From an uncultured Bacilli bacterium (GTDB lineage Bacteria; Bacillota_I; Bacilli_A; RF39; UBA660), in contig CAKOPK010000005.1 in NCBI GenBank assembly GCA_934099115.1, positions 12,722 through 76,721 of the forward strand: a DNA stretch of 64,000 nucleotides, in the 5' to 3' direction. The notes below the pieces were generated by a model. It ran no database searches and was not told where the DNA came from. It was given only the letters and a program-made list of their open reading frames with translations. The translations under genes were made by a program, and so were the position numbers. Below, in pieces: positions 61,173-64,000 of this stretch (positions are counted from its first letter, which is position 1; the number at the start of each line of letters is the position of its first letter).

Positions 61173-61742
61173 ATGAAGATAGATGTATTTGATTTTGATG
61201 GTACCCTATATAAGAAGGATGCTTCAAAAGAATTTTTCTTATTTTGTTTAAATAAAAAGAAGATGTTGATAAAGTATATTCCAGGTATTTTATTAAACTT
61301 TTTATTATATTATTTAAAACTTATTAAAAAAGAAAAATTAAAGGAATATTATTTTAAGTTTTTGAGAGATTTTTCAAATATAGATGAGATGGTTTCTTTG
61401 TTTTGGGAGCAGAATAAAAATCTTATTCGTAAAGAATTATTAGAAAATAGTAAAAATGAAAAAGTAGTTATTTCTGCTTCACCATCCTTTTTAATAGAAG
61501 ATATTTGTTTAGAAATAGGTATAGATACTTTGATTGCAACCGATGTGGATAAGAAAACGGGAAAATTTAATTCTTCTAATTGTTATGGTGAAGAAAAAAT
61601 TAAACGATTAAATGAAAAATATAAGGATTATAAAATAGATAGATTTTATTCGGATTCTAAGAGTGATTTGCCTTTAGCAAGGATTGCTAAAAAGCCTTAT
61701 TTTATTATACGCGATAGAGTAGAAGAGTGGAATTTAGAATAG
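61173..61742 (+). CDS. HAD-family (subclass IB) phosphatase-like protein
   Basis: 189 aa. HAD motif I DFDGTLY (DVFDFDGTLYKKD) includes the nucleophile Asp; motif II is VISASPS, and motif III/IV lies in YSDSKSDLPLA (SDSxxD). It resembles phosphoserine-phosphatase-like HAD-IB enzymes, with a membrane-adjacent helical cap. Start at 61173; an in-frame ATG six codons upstream is less well placed. Confidence 0.85.
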   Translation: MKIDVFDFDGTLYKKDASKEFFLFCLNKKKMLIKYIPGILLNFLLYYLKLIKKEKLKEYYFKFLRDFSNIDEMVSLFWEQNKNLIRKELLENSKNEKVVISASPSFLIEDICLEIGIDTLIATDVDKKTGKFNSSNCYGEEKIKRLNEKYKDYKIDRFYSDSKSDLPLARIAKKPYFIIRDRVEEWNLE

Positions 61743-61801
61743 TAAATGAAAGAATATAATAAAGAATAATGCTTATATATTTATATAATTTAATTTTTAA
61801 A

Positions 61802-61840
61802 ATAAAAGAGTCAAACACTTTTTTCGTTTGACTCTTTTAT
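61802..61840. terminator. Bidirectional terminator between the HAD gene and the permease gene
   Basis: A perfect 15-bp stem ATAAAAGAGTCAAAC/GTTTGACTCTTTTAT with a 9-nt loop, lying just before the minus-strand permease stop codon. Confidence 0.88.
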
Positions 61841-61842
61841 AG

Positions 61843-62625
61843 TTATTTTATTAATAATTTTTCAAGATAAGTGACAAACTTATATAGAATAAAAGATATA
61901 ATAATTAAGAGAATAATACCACTCATGACTATATTTAGATTAAATACTTGAGTTCCATAGATGATTAAATATCCAAGCCCGGATTGACTTACTAGGAATT
62001 CGCCCATAATTACTCCTATAAGAGTCATAGAAATGTTTAATTTTAAGCTAGAAATAATTGTTTTATAACTAGCCGGTATGGTAAGCTTTAGCAAAATATC
62101 TAATTTATTAGCTTTAAAAGTTTTAAATAGTTTAATTAAGTCAGGATCAATATTGTTAAAACCATTATAGATAGAGAATATTCCTACAATTAAGTTAATA
62201 CATAGTGCCATAATAATAATAGATTTTGTATTTGCTCCTGCAATAATAATAATTAATGGGCCAAGAGCCACTTTTGGTAAACTATTTAACATGGTAAGAT
62301 ATGGGTCTATAATTTTATTTAATATTTTAAATTCGTATAGTAGAATAGCAATTATAAAACTTAAGAATATTCCTAGAATAAAAGCAATTAATGTTTCATA
62401 GATGGTTGTATAAATGTGATGGAATAAATGGTAGTTTATAGCTAAGTTTTTAATAGTTAAAATAACTTTAGATGGTGATGAAAAGATGAAGGGATTAATA
62501 ATTTTATAATAGCTAAGTAATTCCCATAGAGATAAGAAAAGAATTAAAAGAAATACTTGAAAGAATATTACTAGATGTCTTTCGTGTTTGATTTTTTTAA
62601 GATATGTTAAATGTTCTTTACTCAT
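61843..62625 (-). CDS. NitT/TauT-type ABC transporter permease
   Basis: 260 aa with six predicted membrane helices and the binding-protein-dependent inner-membrane domain: FSSPSKV near the start, the EAA-like loop (FNNIDPDLIKLFKTFKANKLDILLKLTIPAS) and MGEFLVSQSGLGYLI. The family imports sulfonates, nitrate or thiamine precursors. Its start overlaps the end of the truncated ATPase remnant. No binding protein is present, so the importer may be non-functional. Confidence 0.88.
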   Translation of the reverse strand: MSKEHLTYLKKIKHERHLVIFFQVFLLILFLSLWELLSYYKIINPFIFSSPSKVILTIKNLAINYHLFHHIYTTIYETLIAFILGIFLSFIIAILLYEFKILNKIIDPYLTMLNSLPKVALGPLIIIIAGANTKSIIIMALCINLIVGIFSIYNGFNNIDPDLIKLFKTFKANKLDILLKLTIPASYKTIISSLKLNISMTLIGVIMGEFLVSQSGLGYLIIYGTQVFNLNIVMSGIILLIIISFILYKFVTYLEKLLIK

Positions 62626-62957
62626 TTTTTAAATCCTTCCATATTAAATCATAATAATGGGGGAAGTTTTTATCTTTTCTATTTTCGATGGGATTTTGGT
62701 TTTTGGTGCGTTCGATGTTATAAATATTGATAACTTGGGCTGGTCTTTTACTTAATACAATGATTCTGTTGCTCAGACTTATTGCTTCACTTAAATCATG
62801 AGTTACTAAGATGGCTGTTTTTTTCTCTTTGCGAATGATTTTATAGACATCATCACTTACACTTAATCTTGATTGATAATCTAATTTACAAAATGGTTCA
62901 TCTAATATTAAAATATCTGGGTTTAAGGCTAGAGTTCGTATTAAAGCTACTCTTTGA
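62618..62957 (-). pseudogene. Truncated ABC ATPase remnant
   Basis: The minus strand encodes the C-terminal half of an ABC ATPase: QRVALIRTLALNPDILILDEPF (end of signature and Walker B), LDYQSRL (D-loop) and ILVTHDLSEAISLSNRI (H-loop), ending in a stop that overlaps the permease start. Everything 5' of the QRV segment, including Walker A and the Q-loop, is missing; the sequence beyond about 62960 is unrelated and AT-rich. The frame extends a little further but the homology does not. Confidence 0.8.
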
Positions 62958-62984
62958 ATGCAGTAAAGACATTTTTTATTAATT

Positions 62985-63153
62985 TCCTTTATTTATAAGG
63001 GTTTGTTTGATACTGATTCAAGCACTTTTTTTAACCTAAAGTATATATATTTTATTAAATTAAAGTATTTTTTAGTTTAATTAATTTTTTATTTATGTTA
63101 AGAAAGTCTTATTATATAGGTTTTAAAGTGTCCTAATGCAACTTATAGAGTTA
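62985..63153. other. AT-rich junction region
   Basis: About 170 bp of very AT-rich sequence between the broken ATPase and the Fic module. I see no ORF, tRNA or clear terminal inverted repeats. It is a plausible insertion or deletion junction. Confidence 0.4.
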
Positions 63154-63399
63154 TTATTTGCTAGTTTTATTAACCATTTCTACCAATTTATTTTTAATCC
63201 ACTCTTGTGAATATCCCATCATTCTCCAATAATTTATTGCTCTTTCTAAGCCAAGTGATGGATCAAATATTTCATCAATTCTTTCACTACCTAATTTAGC
63301 AAGCCAATCCTTTATTTCATTATTACCATCACTATTGATTATCTTGTAAAAATCATTTGGTGTTATATATTTTAATTGTTTTGCTAATTCATTATTCAT
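63154..63399 (-). CDS. Small protein with BRO-like segment, partner of the Fic gene
   Basis: 81 aa. The C-terminal half (LGLERAINYWRMMGYSQEWIKNKLVEMV) resembles the segment found in BRO/antirepressor-type proteins where ERAxxYxxMGYSxEWIxxRL occurs. The start overlaps the stop of the Fic-domain gene by 8 bp, so the two are cotranscribed. It might be an antitoxin-like partner or a truncated BRO-type protein. Confidence 0.55.
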   Translation of the reverse strand: MNNELAKQLKYITPNDFYKIINSDGNNEIKDWLAKLGSERIDEIFDPSLGLERAINYWRMMGYSQEWIKNKLVEMVNKTSK

Positions 63400-64000
63400 T
63401 ATTTAAGAAGTTCATTACTAAATCAATTAGTATATCCTTTTCTTTTGGATTAGACTCTGCTATAAGTAGTGTAATGGCAACAAGAGTATTATTATCAATA
63501 ACTTGTCCATTTTCTTTATATAGGATATTATAGAATTCAAGAAAATAAATAAATAGTGTAGCAGCGATTCTTTTATTGCCATCAATGAAAGTATGGTTTT
63601 TAGTTATTAAATATAAGAAATTGGCTGCTTTTTCTTGTACACTAGGATACAAGTCTTTACCGTCAAAAGATTGATATATAGTGCCTATAATTGCTTTTAA
63701 ACCATTATCTCGTTCAAGTGCAAATAAGTTACTGTCACTATTAAATTTAAGTTTATTAACTATACTAATACAATCTTCATAAGTAATCTTTTTGTTATTT
63801 TTTGTACCGTTCGGTTTAGTTATTCGCTTATGGTCATAGTCATCAAGCAAATTTAAAGCATTTGAATAGTTATTTATTACTTTAATTATTTCTTGGGCTT
63901 CCGTTCCTTTTAATTCAGTATCTATTCTTCCTGCAATGTCTATTAATTTAATTGTTTTTTCAAGATATTCTAGTCTTTTTTGATTGACTGCATAACCTTT
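63392..64000 (-). CDS. RhuM/Fic (Doc)-domain protein, 5' partial
   Basis: The frame is open to the window edge at 64000, so the start is outside. The N-terminal part (GYAVNQKRLEYLEKTIKLIDIAGR) matches 'virulence protein RhuM'-type sequences, followed by an AQEIIKVINNYSNALNLLDDYDHK linker and a Fic/Doc domain with the catalytic motif HTFIDGNKRIAA (HxFxDGNKR). Fic enzymes AMPylate or phosphorylate target proteins. The TTG near 63850 is only an internal codon. Confidence 0.82.
   Translation of the reverse strand, partial: KGYAVNQKRLEYLEKTIKLIDIAGRIDTELKGTEAQEIIKVINNYSNALNLLDDYDHKRITKPNGTKNNKKITYEDCISIVNKLKFNSDSNLFALERDNGLKAIIGTIYQSFDGKDLYPSVQEKAANFLYLITKNHTFIDGNKRIAATLFIYFLEFYNILYKENGQVIDNNTLVAITLLIAESNPKEKDILIDLVMNFLNNE

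Noticed and set aside
1..64000. TGA read as Trp (Mollicutes code 4)
   Set aside because: TGA is used as a stop at several genuine gene ends (for example 678-680, 22935-22937, 36206-36208) and Trp is encoded by TGG in conserved motifs.
1..64000. CRISPR array, prophage or insertion sequence
   Set aside because: No regularly spaced direct repeats, transposase, integrase or phage structural genes were found; only the Fic module and the pseudogene remnants suggest past transfer or decay.

Overview
The window is AT-rich, single-copy bacterial chromosome from a low-G+C, walled, fermentative anaerobe of the Bacillota. It is probably one of the small-genome gut Bacilli (RF39/Erysipelotrichia-like); this placement is inferred from gene content, since no 16S rRNA gene is present. 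Supporting signs are RNase Y plus RNase J, LexA/RecA, YmfF/YmfH-type M16 peptidases, FtsA/FtsZ, MurE with a meso-DAP-type DNPR motif next to dapF, pyruvate:ferredoxin oxidoreductase with a PduL phosphotransacylase, and FeoAB. TGA is a normal stop here (678-680, 22935-22937, 36206-36208), so the Mollicutes code is not used. Genes are dense, mostly on the + strand, and often overlap by 4-14 bp. Shine-Dalgarno sites, sigma-A promoters and hairpin-T terminators are easy to read.

Layout. 1-3831: end of a Tad/type IVb pilus or secretion locus (TadZ-like, TadA, TadB, TadC). 3812-6534: DtxR/MntR-type repressor divergent from feoA-feoB with an 18-bp dyad between them. 6615-12855: DedA protein, RmuC, HIRAN protein, LexA, M16 pair, LiaF-like protein. 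12912-18222: rpsD with a structured leader, recA, rny, and a minimal Ku-ligase pair. 18235-24499: RNase J, a 44-aa membrane peptide, a thioredoxin-like protein, TrmL, a SipW-type surface protein, an exporter, a degenerate histidine phosphatase and tRNA-Gln(CTG). 24602-28896: compact ClpC and the dTMP cluster (thyA, folA, tmk). 28994-38243: PLP enzyme, dapF, murE, pduL, dus, murG, murB, ftsQ, queH. 38364-42467: a P-loop-less ABC-like protein, PFOR and a candidate antisense-strand small RNA. 42591-53464: membrane protein, RSH enzyme, ftsA-ftsZ, glycosyltransferase, cysteine desulfurase-thiI, compact helicase. 53576-61742: ABC-F, a histidine-poor metal-SBP-like lipoprotein, ffh, a CotD-like Cys/His-rich protein, DUF368, secE-nusG, DUF362, HAD phosphatase. 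61843-64000: an ABC permease whose ATPase partner is a broken remnant, then a RhuM/Fic-type module running off the window.

Three themes connect these genes. Envelope growth is represented by DAP and lipid II synthesis, divisome genes and two candidate undecaprenyl-phosphate recycling transporters (DedA, DUF368). Energy metabolism is the pyruvate to acetyl-CoA to acetyl-phosphate route (PFOR, PduL). Genome maintenance is represented by SOS genes and NHEJ. A recurring oddity is proteins that keep a recognisable fold but lack catalytic or ligand residues: the RSH synthetase half, the ABC-like ATPase, the histidine phosphatase and the ZnuA-like lipoprotein. The most novel-looking element is the roughly 100-nt small RNA at 42368-42467, which has a consensus promoter and its own terminator.
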